DNA of 64,000 bases from Rhodothermia bacterium (GCA_017303715.1 JAFLBZ010000003.1:62001-126000), one strand, 5' to 3'. Counted from the first letter of the stretch, positions 45,226-54,753 are shown. Numbers and translations are program-made. Notes: a model not told the origin generated them from the letters alone.

Positions 45226-45290
45226 ATTTTTTATAGAATAAAAATGATTAAAAAACAAATAATTCTATTACAGCAAGACTACCTAAGGGC

Positions 45291-45920
45291 TTAGCTGCAT
45301 AGGGATAGGATTTCCCGCCTACCGATTCTTTTGACTGCCGAGGTTTCCAGAATCTGTACTTCCAATCCTTTTTCAGAGAGTACTTGATCCAACATACGTC
45401 GGGTTGAATGTCGCTCTTTTTGGTTAAGTTTATCGAACTTTGTCAAGATCACGACATATAGTATAGGCAGCCCCTTCATAAAGTCCATCACCTCTTGGTC
45501 TAATTCCGTAGGCGCATGACGGCTATCTATCAGGTGAAAAACGGTTTGCAGGTTTTCGCGTTCGTTCAGATACCGCGAGATGAGTTTCCCCCAAGATAGC
45601 CTGTTCGTTTTTGATGTGCGTGCATAACCAAAGCCCGGTAAATCCACAAAATAGAAGGCTCGGTTAACAAGGTAAAAATTGAGGGTTTGGGTTTTTCCCG
45701 GCGTGCCACTGGTATGCGCCAAGCCTTTACGCTCCGCCAGCATATTGATGAGTGAACTTTTCCCCACATTCGAGCGCCCGATGAAGGCGTATTCCGACAG
45801 GCCATCTTCGGGCAAGTCTTTCCAGCCGGAAGCGCTTTTTATAAACTTCACCTCCAACGGTGCATTTTGTGACGCATGCCGTCTTTCAGGCTGCTTAACA
45901 GCGTTGCGAGGAGTTTCCAT
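45291..45920 (-). CDS. engB: Ribosome biogenesis GTP-binding protein YihA/YsxC (EngB)
   Basis: Essential GTPase for late 50S subunit assembly. The 209-residue product shows the G1 loop GRSNVGKSS, the switch I threonine in SGTPGKTQTLNF, G3 DLPGFGY, G4 TKFDK and the G5-like TSAVKRIG. Length is normal. The stop is 65 bases from serA, and sucD lies upstream after 61 bases, all on the same strand. Confidence 0.95.
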   Translation of the reverse strand: METPRNAVKQPERRHASQNAPLEVKFIKSASGWKDLPEDGLSEYAFIGRSNVGKSSLINMLAERKGLAHTSGTPGKTQTLNFYLVNRAFYFVDLPGFGYARTSKTNRLSWGKLISRYLNERENLQTVFHLIDSRHAPTELDQEVMDFMKGLPILYVVILTKFDKLNQKERHSTRRMLDQVLSEKGLEVQILETSAVKRIGRREILSLCS

Positions 45921-45981
45921 CTTTCAAAGATAAGTAGGATGGGCGCACCTCAATACGGCACGCCCAAAACATTAGGTTTAA

Positions 45982-46851
45982 TTAGGCATTGAGAGTGGCA
46001 GCAACCGTTTCGCCAATAAGCGCTGGATTCTCCACAATGGTGGCGCCAGCAGCCTTTAGAACAGCAAATTTCTCATCAGCAGTGCCTTTCCCGCCGGAGA
46101 TAATTGCACCGGCATGACCCATTCTACGCCCCGGAGGCGCTGTTTTCCCTGCAATAAAGGCAAAGACAGGCTTCGTCATTGTTTTGATGAACTCGGCCGC
46201 TTCTTCCTCGGCAGTTCCGCCAATTTCCCCAATCATCACCACAGCCTCGGTCTCGGTATCGGCCTCAAACAACTCCAACGCATCCCGAAAGCGTGTCCCG
46301 ATAATGGGATCGCCACCAATTCCTACGGCGGTTGTCTGGCCTAAACCGCGACGGGTAAGTTGATCTACCGCTTCATAGGTGAGTGTGCCAGAACGGGAGA
46401 CCACACCCACTGGGCCGGGGGTAAAAATCATGCCGGGCATAATCCCCACTTTTGCCTGATTTGGCGTCAGTACACCGGGGCAATTTGGCCCTACAAACCG
46501 TGCCCCAACTTTTTTCCCGTAGTGATAAACCGGCAACATGTCTTTGATCGGTATGCCCTCGGTGATACAGATCACCAACTTAATGCCTGCGTCGAAGGCT
46601 TCCAGAATGGCATCTGCGGCAAACGCCGGAGGCACAAAAATGATAGAGGTGTTGGCGTCTTCTGCTTCTACGGCCTTTTGTACGGTATCAAATACCGGAC
46701 GATCTAAGTGCTTGGTGCCACCTTTTCCGGGCGTAACGCCCCCGATAACGTTTGTCCCATACTCGATCATTTGCTCGGCGTGGAACGTACCTTCCTTTCC
46801 GGTAAAACCTTGAACCACAAGGCGGGTATTCCGATCTACAAGGATGCTCAT
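45982..46851 (-). CDS. sucD: Succinyl-CoA synthetase, ADP/GDP-forming, alpha subunit
   Basis: Alpha subunit of the TCA-cycle enzyme that interconverts succinyl-CoA and succinate with formation of ATP or GTP. The 289-residue product has the CoA-binding domain opening ([20 protein letters not shown]), [20 protein letters not shown], and the phosphohistidine loop [14 protein letters not shown]. The beta subunit gene sucC is not in the window. With methylmalonyl-CoA epimerase (62089) it would process propionyl-CoA to succinate. ATG 46851. Confidence 0.95.
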   Translation of the reverse strand: MSILVDRNTRLVVQGFTGKEGTFHAEQMIEYGTNVIGGVTPGKGGTKHLDRPVFDTVQKAVEAEDANTSIIFVPPAFAADAILEAFDAGIKLVICITEGIPIKDMLPVYHYGKKVGARFVGPNCPGVLTPNQAKVGIMPGMIFTPGPVGVVSRSGTLTYEAVDQLTRRGLGQTTAVGIGGDPIIGTRFRDALELFEADTETEAVVMIGEIGGTAEEEAAEFIKTMTKPVFAFIAGKTAPPGRRMGHAGAIISGGKGTADEKFAVLKAAGATIVENPALIGETVAATLNA

Positions 46852-47219
46852 ACTATTTTGGGCTTATAAGGGTTATGGTTTGGGTGATATTCGCTGTTGT
46901 TGAAATTGTTGAATATGGGAAAGTAAGCAACAGCACCAGAAAAAAACGTGAAGCAGATCGGCATTTCATGCGAAAGTTTGTGGAATTGACAAAAACAATC
47001 TGGTCTCCGCGTGTTTTATCAATGCAAAATATGAAATTCAAATTATTGTTATTAAATAAGTTATTGCCTTAAAATTAGTCTAATTTCTTCTAATTACATA
47101 ATCCCGTATAGTCTAACAATCTTGGTAAACGTACAAGTGTTGACCATCTACAGCCTGATTAACCCATAACTTGCGTAAGACCAACGACTTAGTTAGGTTT
47201 ACAACTAAACCACATCTGG
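46852..47219. other. Intergenic region without a recognised feature
   Basis: 368 bases between sucD and the metallo-beta-lactamase-fold gene, both leftward. AT-rich around 47020-47100 (TTATTGTTATTAAATAAG). It should contain the sucD promoter, but no exact -7 element was found, and small open frames here have no recognisable features. Confidence 0.6.
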
Positions 47220-48293
47220 TTAGCCTGCCCACACAAAAGACTCGCCTTCCTTCAGCACCACAAAGGCTTCCGGTGATACGCCCTGTTGCTTAAGGGCTTC
47301 TACTAAGTCAACTAACGGATCGGATTGGCCTTCATCCGCCATTTCAAAAGTTCCATAATGCATGGGAATAGAGGTTTTAATGCCCAACTCGCGGTGCATT
47401 TGCACAGATTGTGCGGGGGAAACATGTACCGGTGACATAAACCACTCTGGGCGATACGCCCCAATGGGCAATAAACCCACCTCAAATCCCTCCGGAAATC
47501 GCTCCTTTATTTGATGGACAAATGGCCCATATCCGGTATCGCCCGCAAAATAAAGTTGCTTGCCTTGCACCTTTAGCACAAAGCCCGCCCAAAGCGTTTT
47601 GTTACGATCGGAAAGCCCTCTCCCAGAAAAATGCTGCGCCGGAACACAAGTCAGTTGCACCGCCTCCGCCAAATTGAGCGCATCCCACCAATCCAATTCG
47701 CGAATATCCAGGAGGTTTTGCGCGGTAAGAAAAGCTTTGTTGCCCAGCGTTGTCACAATTTTGCACCCAAACCGATTTTGCAGTTGGCGTAGGGTTTGCG
47801 GATCGCAATGGTCGTAGTGGTTATGGGTAAGCAGAACCACATCAATCGGTGGCAAATCTTCAAAACGGATACCGGGTGGCCGGACGCGCTCCGGTCCCAA
47901 CCAAGTAAACGGGCTTACCCGACGCCCATACACGGGATCGGTAAGGATGTTTAGGCCGTTCCACTGTAGCAACAAAGTTGCATGGTTAATGAACGTGATC
48001 CGCAAACCTGTATCTATTCGATTGGGTGGCTTTTCGCCATAGGGCTGTTCGGCAAAAGGGGGCCAGTACCCTACATTTTTCCGGTTTATACGCCACCTAA
48101 CCACATCCCAAAACCCTTTTTGTGGCACATCGCCTATGTTATGGAACTGCGTACCATCAAAATGTTCACTTGGGGGGCCAGTATATCCCGGCGCTGAAAA
48201 CGAATGGTCTGCCAACCAAGTTCCTATACCACTCAATGCCAGTAGCCCTCCAACACCTTTTGCGGCCTTTCGTAAAAAGATTCTACGGTTCAT
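47220..48293 (-). CDS. MBL-fold metallohydrolase, NAPE-PLD-like, exported
   Basis: A 357-residue zinc hydrolase related to N-acyl-phosphatidylethanolamine phospholipase D and UlaG-type lactonases. The metal motif THNHYDH is at 156-162, later histidines are visible in PAQHFSGRG (ligand after the D-x-x-x turn) and FAGDTGYG, and MHYGTFE near the C terminus. A signal-like N terminus (NRRIFLRKAAKGVGGLLALSG) has a twin arginine but not a strict Tat consensus. It likely acts on a lipid or lactone at the membrane or in the periplasm. Sits divergently next to the BlaI regulator (182 bases between); that regulator might also control it. Confidence 0.8.
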   Translation of the reverse strand: MNRRIFLRKAAKGVGGLLALSGIGTWLADHSFSAPGYTGPPSEHFDGTQFHNIGDVPQKGFWDVVRWRINRKNVGYWPPFAEQPYGEKPPNRIDTGLRITFINHATLLLQWNGLNILTDPVYGRRVSPFTWLGPERVRPPGIRFEDLPPIDVVLLTHNHYDHCDPQTLRQLQNRFGCKIVTTLGNKAFLTAQNLLDIRELDWWDALNLAEAVQLTCVPAQHFSGRGLSDRNKTLWAGFVLKVQGKQLYFAGDTGYGPFVHQIKERFPEGFEVGLLPIGAYRPEWFMSPVHVSPAQSVQMHRELGIKTSIPMHYGTFEMADEGQSDPLVDLVEALKQQGVSPEAFVVLKEGESFVWAG

Positions 48294-48435
48294 CTTGTTT
48301 TTTGTCGTTAAACATCCATTTTAGACACATACCTTTTGGGACTTGAAAGGTTGCAGCAAGGGTTTTATTCACTTTGGCTTATACGTCCTTTATTTGGGGC
48401 ACGTCATTTACTTTAGTTGTACTATTGCATTCCTG

Positions 48436-48469
48436 CTACGTTTGTAGTACATTAAAACTACAAACGTAG
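48436..48469. promoter_or_regulatory. BlaI-type operator: 12-bp perfect inverted repeat
   Basis: CTACGTTTGTAG (48436-48447) and its exact complement CTACAAACGTAG (48458-48469) lie just before the BlaI start at 48476. Each arm is itself a CTAC...GTAG dyad, similar to the TACA/TGTA dyads bound by BlaI/MecI dimers. Position over the start region implies autorepression. Confidence 0.75.
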
Positions 48470-48475
48470 TACATT

Positions 48476-48868
48476 ATGAAACGACGCATTTTACATCCAG
48501 TAGGAGAAGCCGAATTCGAGGTTCTCCAAGCGGTTTGGCAAATGGGCGAAGCCACCGTAAGCCAAGTACACGAGCGTATTCTCACACACCGCGAAGTGGC
48601 CTATACCACGATAATGACGTTGATGAAGCGCTTAACAGACAAAGGCTATTTGTCTTATCAGAATCGTGGGAATACCTATCATTACCAAGCCCAAGTGACC
48701 TACGAAGCGTTTAGAGCATCAATGGCTTCGGAAATGGTGGAAAAGGTTTTTGACGGCTCGCCAATGGCCTTGGTACAAACACTTTTTAAACAAGAATCTT
48801 TTTCGGAAGAAGAACGTGCCGAAATCGAATCACTTCTCAACCAGATCCGCACCCACACAAACCCTTAA
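48476..48868 (+). CDS. BlaI/MecI/CopY family transcriptional repressor
   Basis: A 130-residue winged-helix repressor: EAEFEVLQAVWQMGEATVSQVHERI, the recognition helix region VAYTTIMTLMKRLTDKGYLS and a C-terminal dimerisation helix (ASEMVEKVFDGSPMALVQTLF). In known systems it is inactivated by proteolysis when a membrane M56 sensor (BlaR1/MecR1) detects its signal; such a sensor gene follows 11 bases later. Binds the inverted repeat just upstream. No beta-lactamase gene is adjacent; the MBL-fold enzyme upstream is not of the class B beta-lactamase type, so the signal need not be an antibiotic. Confidence 0.88.
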   Translation: MKRRILHPVGEAEFEVLQAVWQMGEATVSQVHERILTHREVAYTTIMTLMKRLTDKGYLSYQNRGNTYHYQAQVTYEAFRASMASEMVEKVFDGSPMALVQTLFKQESFSEEERAEIESLLNQIRTHTNP

Positions 48869-48879
48869 TTTAGAGCATC

Positions 48880-49779
48880 ATGACCGAATACTTGGGAATA
48901 ACATTACTCTATAAGCTATGGTTTCCGATGGTTGTCTGGACTATCCTTGCCAGTACAATAGTACTACTTTCGCGACGCACGATTACCCTACATCCTGCCA
49001 TTAGATACCAAGTCCTTTGGTTTGTAATTGGTTTATTGCCCACTGGTTTGGTAGCCATTTCTATTTTTCCCTCACCCATATTATACCAGAACAACCTTGT
49101 CTTGATTCCTCCGGACAGGGAATTTGAAAAACGGATCATACATTCCGCCACGAGCATCCCCTTCAATCCCAACCAAGAAAACTATTTAGAGGTTGCACCA
49201 ATACCAATTCATCAACAAAGCAAAACGGCTGATTGGTGGCATGTTTTGAATGGGGTTAGTATAGGTTTTGCTGGTCTTGCCTGCCTCTGGGCTTTCCTCC
49301 GAATAGGCCGCTTGATTCACGAGCATCTCGGATTGCTTCGTTTTAGACAAAGCCTTTCCGAAGTTTCTATCGCGTGGCAAAAGGCTGCCCTCCAGAGCAT
49401 AAATTTGCCTTATGAAGTCCAAATCACCCATTCAGAGAACCTTCACTCGCCCATCACCTTTGGTTGGCCGAATCCCTACATTGTTCTGCCTACGCCTTTG
49501 TTAGAAGACCAAGACGGCGCCAGAATTGCCATCTTGCACGAACTAAGTCATATACGTCATCACGATTTTGCCCAACAATATTTTTTACGTTTTTTAGATG
49601 CCATATTTGCCATCAATCCCATGATGCGCTACCTCATCCTACAACTCGAAATCGAACGCGAGATTTTGCGAGACCAAGAAGTCGTCCATCAATCGGAGAT
49701 TCCAGTTCATGTTTATGCAAAGACGCTCTATAAACTTGCAACTTCCTATCAAGGAAAAACCTTTTTTACAAATGCTTAG
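48880..49779 (+). CDS. M56 family metallopeptidase sensor, N-terminal part (BlaR1-like)
   Basis: Membrane zinc protease, 299 residues up to an in-frame TAG. Three membrane helices are visible (about 8-30, 45-64 and 123-143), then a cytoplasmic protease domain with HELSH at 220-224 and the downstream EIEREILRDQEVV helix holding the third ligand. M56 proteins normally continue into a fourth helix and an extracytoplasmic sensor domain. Here the TAG at 49777-49779 interrupts, and the same frame resumes in the next gene. Unless read through or reinitiated, the protease loses its sensor. Together with the BlaI gene it forms a proteolytic signalling pair. Confidence 0.8.
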   Translation: MTEYLGITLLYKLWFPMVVWTILASTIVLLSRRTITLHPAIRYQVLWFVIGLLPTGLVAISIFPSPILYQNNLVLIPPDREFEKRIIHSATSIPFNPNQENYLEVAPIPIHQQSKTADWWHVLNGVSIGFAGLACLWAFLRIGRLIHEHLGLLRFRQSLSEVSIAWQKAALQSINLPYEVQITHSENLHSPITFGWPNPYIVLPTPLLEDQDGARIAILHELSHIRHHDFAQQYFLRFLDAIFAINPMMRYLILQLEIEREILRDQEVVHQSEIPVHVYAKTLYKLATSYQGKTFFTNA

Positions 49780-49791
49780 CCCAACAAACAG

Positions 49792-50961
49792 ATGCAATAC
49801 CCTTCTCTTGCCATTTATGCGGTTGGCTCGAAAACAAAACTAAAAGCCCGCCTTACAAACCTTGCTAAAGGAGGCATTCTAAAGCCTTCCACATCTTGGA
49901 AAGTCACCTTTTTACTCATAGTCCTTAGTATTACTGTTCTATTTTTCGGGGTCGGATATTTCGGAGATGCGCCCAATACGCCACCCACTTTACAAGAAGC
50001 AAAAGATTTTATCTCGCAAAAAAATCCAAATGCTGCTACATCCGATGACCCGTATGCTTCCACGATGGTTCTCACCAACCTGACCTGTTGGGCCGGTGAA
50101 AAAAGGGTTTGCACACACCAAACCACGTTCAACATTGAACATATTGGTGTGATCTACCTGCAAAATATGGGCTTGATAACCTTTTCTTTGAAACCCTTTT
50201 CGGATGCAAAACCGATTGGAAAAGTGGAAGGAAAGGAAATAACACTTAGCCTACCAACCCAGAAAATGCGTTTGATCTCCATGTTTGATGTACTTATAAA
50301 ATCAGCGAGCAAGACTCACGTTCTTTATGCCAAGCAAGATTTACAGTACGATTATCGCAAATTAATAGGTACTGCACCCGATTACCAGAATGTTAGTACG
50401 TTACAGATGGCAACTTCCTTCGGGGGGAAACAATATAAAACCATATTTGGCATTACAAAAACGAGTACCTATGAAGCCCTTTATCCAAAACGTCCGAAAC
50501 CACCCCTTGCAATACACTATACTTCCATCCAAGTAGGAGACAAGGTTTTTAACGCAAACCCAGACCAACCCCAAAGGCAAATGTGGCTATCAAAAGGGAA
50601 CCAGACCCATAAAGTAAAGGACATCGTCACCTTAAATGGCTTAGCATCCCTTGGCCTCTTTCAATTTTCCCTCCTTCCTTTTAAAAACGCAACCAAAACG
50701 GCTTGGGTAAATGGAAATACCTTACAAGTAGAGACGGAAGTTGGTTTACTCAAAATTATCTCCTCGGAGAACATTCTCTTGACCGAAACAGGGAATTTGT
50801 GGTTCCTCTTTACCCCGTCCAACCCCAGTAAAAAACAGGAATTTCAACGCGAAATTGCACAGTGTCTCAAAGATTTAGAAAGCACTCCTGACTTTTCCGA
50901 GTTGGTTTGCAAAGAAGGAGGCTTCAAGAACCCCATCTATTTTTCTCGGAAAGCCTCTTAA
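49792..50961 (+). CDS. M56 sensor, C-terminal part (fourth membrane helix and extracytoplasmic domain)
   Basis: A 389-residue frame beginning ATG 49792, in phase with the preceding gene and only 12 bases after its stop. Its first residues (AIYAVGSKTKLKARLTNLAK) are the positively charged segment that normally precedes the last membrane helix in M56 sensors, and the helix follows at about 38-58 (VTFLLIVLSITVLFFGVGYF). The remaining 330 residues are a beta-rich domain of two similar halves (IGVIYLQNMGLITFSLKPF and LGLFQFSLLPF), probably extracytoplasmic and ligand-sensing. As a separate protein it has no protease. Joined, the two would make a sensor of about 690 residues. Overlaps the convergent dehydrogenase gene by four bases. 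Confidence 0.7.
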   Translation: MQYPSLAIYAVGSKTKLKARLTNLAKGGILKPSTSWKVTFLLIVLSITVLFFGVGYFGDAPNTPPTLQEAKDFISQKNPNAATSDDPYASTMVLTNLTCWAGEKRVCTHQTTFNIEHIGVIYLQNMGLITFSLKPFSDAKPIGKVEGKEITLSLPTQKMRLISMFDVLIKSASKTHVLYAKQDLQYDYRKLIGTAPDYQNVSTLQMATSFGGKQYKTIFGITKTSTYEALYPKRPKPPLAIHYTSIQVGDKVFNANPDQPQRQMWLSKGNQTHKVKDIVTLNGLASLGLFQFSLLPFKNATKTAWVNGNTLQVETEVGLLKIISSENILLTETGNLWFLFTPSNPSKKQEFQREIAQCLKDLESTPDFSELVCKEGGFKNPIYFSRKAS

Positions 50962-51827
50962 CGCACCGGCCATCGAACACCCGTAATGGCTTCGGTTTCT
51001 GTCCAGAGAGCCTCCCCTAAAGCCTCATCATAGCTCAATGGAATGGATTTTATGGCTTTCCGCTTGCTAAAATAGCGTCCGCTAATGCCTTCCACTTCGG
51101 GAGACGTTGCCAAATAGACCTGCGTGGAAGCGCCTTTCTCTACGGAAATAGCCGAAAGTTTTTTCGCAAAGCGCCAAACCCCGACAAAGAGCTTGCCAAT
51201 GGTTCCGGAGGCATTGTTGTCTCCAAATTCGGAGGCTACAAATCCCGGATGCAAGCAATTGATGCTTACGCCGCTCTCTTGCAAACGTCGGTGGGCCGCA
51301 TAGGTAAACATAATGTTCATCAGTTTGCTATTACAATATTGACCCCAGCCACTGTATCCCTGCTTCATTTGTAAGTCAGAGAGGTTTATTTTACCGGGCC
51401 GATGCGCATCCGAAGCCACATTGACCACCCTTGCCCCTTTTGTTTGATGTAAAAGGGGTAAAAGCTCGTGCGTCAACAAAAAATAGTTGATATGATTAAG
51501 TGCAAACGTCATCTCAAGGCCGTCCGGACTTTCTTCGTATTTCAAAAACATGGCTCCGGCATTGTTCAGCAAGACATCGAGACGGTCGTAGCGGGCTTTA
51601 AAATCGCTCGCCAATTGTCTCACGGCAGCCATGGAGGACAAATCTGCCACCAAATAGTCCAGTTTGTTGTGGCTTGTTTCGCGTTGTACCTCGGAAATGA
51701 TCCGTTGGCACTTGCCCTCGTTCCGGCCCACAAGTACGACGTGAGCGCCTTTTTTAGCCAATTGTTTTACGGATTCTGCCCCAATTCCGGCAGTCGCTCC
51801 TGTGACCAAAATGATTTTGTTTTCCAT
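50958..51827 (-). CDS. Short-chain dehydrogenase/reductase (retinol dehydrogenase-like)
   Basis: NAD(P)H-dependent oxidoreductase of 289 residues with TGATAGIG (10-17), DLSSM, LLNNAGAM, the catalytic Ser in VNVASDAH and YCNSK (Tyr and Lys of YxxxK). The ARG/Lys after the first strand (VLVGRNEGKC) suggests NADPH preference. Its C-terminal region (EGISGRYFSKRKAI) matches the classical RDH/WW-oxidoreductase-like branch. Substrate unknown. Transcribed away from the aldolase gene across 199 bases. Confidence 0.87.
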   Translation of the reverse strand: MENKIILVTGATAGIGAESVKQLAKKGAHVVLVGRNEGKCQRIISEVQRETSHNKLDYLVADLSSMAAVRQLASDFKARYDRLDVLLNNAGAMFLKYEESPDGLEMTFALNHINYFLLTHELLPLLHQTKGARVVNVASDAHRPGKINLSDLQMKQGYSGWGQYCNSKLMNIMFTYAAHRRLQESGVSINCLHPGFVASEFGDNNASGTIGKLFVGVWRFAKKLSAISVEKGASTQVYLATSPEVEGISGRYFSKRKAIKSIPLSYDEALGEALWTETEAITGVRWPVR

Positions 51828-52026
51828 GGTGTTCTAAAGGTTTGAGAAAGTTTAAACCAAAACGATGAAGCCCTTGGTTGGTTGCCCCATTGGTCGCATT
51901 AAACCTGCAACTCAACCGGAATCGCTTTTCTTCCCGTTTAATTCGTTTTGGCAAATTCACACGGCTTCACTTTTTCTTTAGCTTTGTTAAAATAACCTTT
52001 TTCCGATTCACCATTACACTGCATTT

Positions 52027-53103
52027 ATGAGTCAAGCCCTTTCCAACACAGCATCCATTTTGGCGGACAAAGCCGAATATTATTTGGGATTTAACGCACC
52101 CAAGATCAACAAAGACCAACTTCACTTACCCGGAGCGGATTTTGTTGACCGCATTTTTGGTATTAGCGACCGGACGCCACAGGTTTTGCGTTCGCTTCAA
52201 GCCATGTACGGAACCGGACGTCTGGCGAACACGGGCTACCTTTCCATCCTGCCCGTTGACCAAGGCATAGAGCACTCTGCCGGAGCCTCTTTTGCCAAGA
52301 ACCCCATTTATTTTGACCCCGAAAACATCATCAAATTGGCCATTGAAGGCGGATGTAATGCGGTTTGCTCTACCTATGGCGCACTTGGATCGGTAGCGCG
52401 GAAATATGCGCATAAAATCCCGATGATGCTTAAAATCAACCACAACGAATTGTTAACCTATCCCAACAAATTTGACCAAATTATGTTTGCACAGGTCAAA
52501 AATGCGTGGGATATGGGCTGTGTCTCTATTGGCGCAACGGTTTATTTTGGCTCTGACCAATCCACGCGGCAATTGATGGAGGTCTCCGAAGCATTTGCCT
52601 ATGCACACGAACTTGGGATGTCCACCGTGTTGTGGTGTTATACCCGCAACAATGCCTTCAAGGTAAATGGCGTAAACTATGAAACGGGTGCAGACCTTAC
52701 TGGCCAAGCCAACCACCTCGGCGCAACCATAGAAGCCGACATCGTGAAGCAAAAACAACCGGACTGCAACGGCGGCTTCAAAGCCTTAAATTCGGGCAAC
52801 TCCAGCTATGGCAAATTGGACGAACGCATGTACACCGACTTGGCAAGTGACCACCCGATTGACCTGACGCGCTACCAAGTGGCGAATGGCTACATGGGTC
52901 GGATCGGCCTCATCAACTCCGGTGGTGGCTCCGGCGCTAACGACTTACAAGACGCGGTTATCACGGCAGTGGTGAACAAACGGGCTGGCGGTATGGGCCT
53001 CATTTCGGGGCGCAAAGCCTTCCAGCGTCCAATGAATGAAGGTGTCGCGATCTTGAATGCTATCCAAGATGTGTTCTTAGACGAGGCCGTAACGATTGCC
53101 TAA
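52027..53103 (+). CDS. fbaB: Class I fructose-bisphosphate aldolase (DhnA type)
   Basis: Schiff-base aldolase that interconverts fructose 1,6-bisphosphate with dihydroxyacetone phosphate and glyceraldehyde 3-phosphate. The 358-residue product has [29 protein letters not shown], the [12 protein letters not shown] segment and the phosphate-binding loop [11 protein letters not shown], typical of the DhnA-like class I family used by many bacteria and archaea. With pckA it supports gluconeogenesis. A terminator follows the stop. Confidence 0.92.
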   Translation: MSQALSNTASILADKAEYYLGFNAPKINKDQLHLPGADFVDRIFGISDRTPQVLRSLQAMYGTGRLANTGYLSILPVDQGIEHSAGASFAKNPIYFDPENIIKLAIEGGCNAVCSTYGALGSVARKYAHKIPMMLKINHNELLTYPNKFDQIMFAQVKNAWDMGCVSIGATVYFGSDQSTRQLMEVSEAFAYAHELGMSTVLWCYTRNNAFKVNGVNYETGADLTGQANHLGATIEADIVKQKQPDCNGGFKALNSGNSSYGKLDERMYTDLASDHPIDLTRYQVANGYMGRIGLINSGGGSGANDLQDAVITAVVNKRAGGMGLISGRKAFQRPMNEGVAILNAIQDVFLDEAVTIA

Positions 53104-53123
53104 GCCACACGCTTATCGGTTTT

Positions 53124-53159
53124 TAAGCCTCTGTCTTTTAATAGATGGGGGCTTTTTTA
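53124..53159 (+). terminator. Intrinsic terminator after fbaB
   Basis: Imperfect stem AAGCCTCTGTCT against AGATGGGGGCTT (from 53125), followed by TTTTTTAT. The rest of 53160-53433 holds no gene. Confidence 0.7.
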
Positions 53160-53339
53160 TTGGGAACCATTTGTGGTATCCCCAACAACGGAAGATATTA
53201 ACGTACAATCCCTACTGCCCCGATATTTTTACAAAACAACATACACTCACCCATGTCAATCACTGGATTTTTCCCACTACCGGATTTTATAGTATCTTAT
53301 ACGCGATGATACCGCATCATTAAGCCTTCATTATTCCCC

Positions 53340-53380
53340 CTTAATTTACCGAACAAACCTAAATTCGTTGGTAAATTAAG
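53340..53380. promoter_or_regulatory. 11-bp perfect inverted repeat upstream of mtaB
   Basis: CTTAATTTACC (53340-53350) and GGTAAATTAAG (53370-53380) are exact complements with a 19-base spacer that adds GAA/TTC. It lies 54 bases before the mtaB start. It could be a regulator site or an RNA hairpin in the leader. Confidence 0.4.
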
Positions 53381-53433
53381 TTTATGTATAAGCCTTCCAC
53401 GCCCTAACACCAAACCCATAAGCATTTATCGCC

Positions 53434-54753
53434 ATGTCTCGCGTCTCGTTTCACACCCTTGGTTGCAAACTAAATTATGCAGAAACCAGCACCATTGCCC
53501 GCGACTTTCGGGCGAATGGCTACGAAACGGTACCCTTCGAGACCGCTTCCGATGTGACGGTGATCAACACCTGCACCGTCACCGAGCAGGCAGAGGCAAA
53601 ATGCCGTAATGCCATCCGGCGTGCCTTACGTGCGAACCCAGATACCTTTGTGATTGTAACAGGTTGTTATGCGCAATTACGTCCGGAAGAAATATCAAAA
53701 ATTCCGGGTGTAGATATGGTTTTGGGCGCACAAGAAAAATTCCGCATTTTCTCGCTCATAGAGGCATTCGAGAAGCAAAACCAAACGCAGGTGGCCGTTT
53801 CGTGCATAGACGACGTAACCGCCTTTGGGCCTTCGTACTCATCGGGAGAGCGCACACGCGCATTTTTAAAAGTACAAGATGGATGTGATTATATTTGTTC
53901 GTTTTGTACCATCCCACAGGCCCGCGGAAAAAGCCGCTCCGCATCCATACAAGACACGCTAAAATCCGCTCGCGAAGTAGCGCAAAAAGGATACAAAGAA
54001 ATCGTCTTAACGGGCATCAATATCGGTCTATATGGGCAAGAACATGGGACAGACCTCTTGGCACTTTTACAGGAATTAGACCAATTGGATGGCGTAGAGC
54101 GCTTTAGGATTTCTTCCATAGAACCCAATCTCCTTACCAACGAGATCATCCACTTTGTAGCCGCTTCCCATAAGTTCCAACCACATTTCCACATCCCACT
54201 CCAAAGCGGAGACAACGAGGTCTTAGGAAAAATGCGCCGCCGTTACCGCAGAGAGTTGTACGCAGACCGCGTCCAGACCATCCGCACCCTTATGCCACAT
54301 GCTTGCATTGGGGTGGATGTAATCGTGGGGTTTCCGGCGGAAACCGAGACCCATTTCGAGGAAACATACCTCTTTTTGAATGAATTACCAGTGTCCTATT
54401 TCCATGTTTTCACCTACTCGGAAAGGCCACATACAACGGCAGTAGATCAAATTGCACGCATGGGAACACCCGTACCCCAAAAAGAAAGAGAACGACGGAG
54501 CAAGATGTTACGTATTTTATCCGCAAAAAAACGCTTGGCCTTCCACCAAGCACATACTCACACCACGCGCTCGGTACTTTGGGAAGACGAAAAGAAAGGG
54601 GAACTTATGTTTGGCTTTACGGACAATTATGTTAAAGTACAAGCCGCTTATGATGTTGATAAAGTTGGACATATAGAAAATGTATATTTAGGCGAATTGG
54701 CAGAGGACGGCACGGTTAAGGCAACAGAAGCGGTTTTTATCTCCTTACTTTGA
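53434..54753 (+). CDS. mtaB: tRNA (t6A37) methylthiotransferase MtaB
   Basis: Radical-SAM enzyme that adds a methylthio group to N6-threonylcarbamoyladenosine at position 37 of ANN-decoding tRNAs. The 439-residue product has the UPF0004 domain with the three auxiliary-cluster cysteines C11 (LGCKLNYAE), C47 and C78, the radical-SAM CxxxCxxC at 151-158 (CDYICSFC), and a TRAM domain at the end. ATG 53434 (MSRVSFHTLGCKLN) is the normal family start. Stand-alone gene. Confidence 0.94.
   Translation: MSRVSFHTLGCKLNYAETSTIARDFRANGYETVPFETASDVTVINTCTVTEQAEAKCRNAIRRALRANPDTFVIVTGCYAQLRPEEISKIPGVDMVLGAQEKFRIFSLIEAFEKQNQTQVAVSCIDDVTAFGPSYSSGERTRAFLKVQDGCDYICSFCTIPQARGKSRSASIQDTLKSAREVAQKGYKEIVLTGINIGLYGQEHGTDLLALLQELDQLDGVERFRISSIEPNLLTNEIIHFVAASHKFQPHFHIPLQSGDNEVLGKMRRRYRRELYADRVQTIRTLMPHACIGVDVIVGFPAETETHFEETYLFLNELPVSYFHVFTYSERPHTTAVDQIARMGTPVPQKERERRSKMLRILSAKKRLAFHQAHTHTTRSVLWEDEKKGELMFGFTDNYVKVQAAYDVDKVGHIENVYLGELAEDGTVKATEAVFISLL

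Noticed and set aside
44359-45294. Long open frames of 254 and 311 codons antisense to serA
   Set aside because: They lie wholly opposite a clear SerA, read as Cys/His/Arg-rich low-complexity protein, and have no start signal or family pattern.
47220-48293. Strict Tat substrate assignment for the MBL-fold protein
   Set aside because: It has a twin arginine (NRRIFLRK) but deviates from the S/T-RRxFLK consensus; export is likely, the route uncertain.
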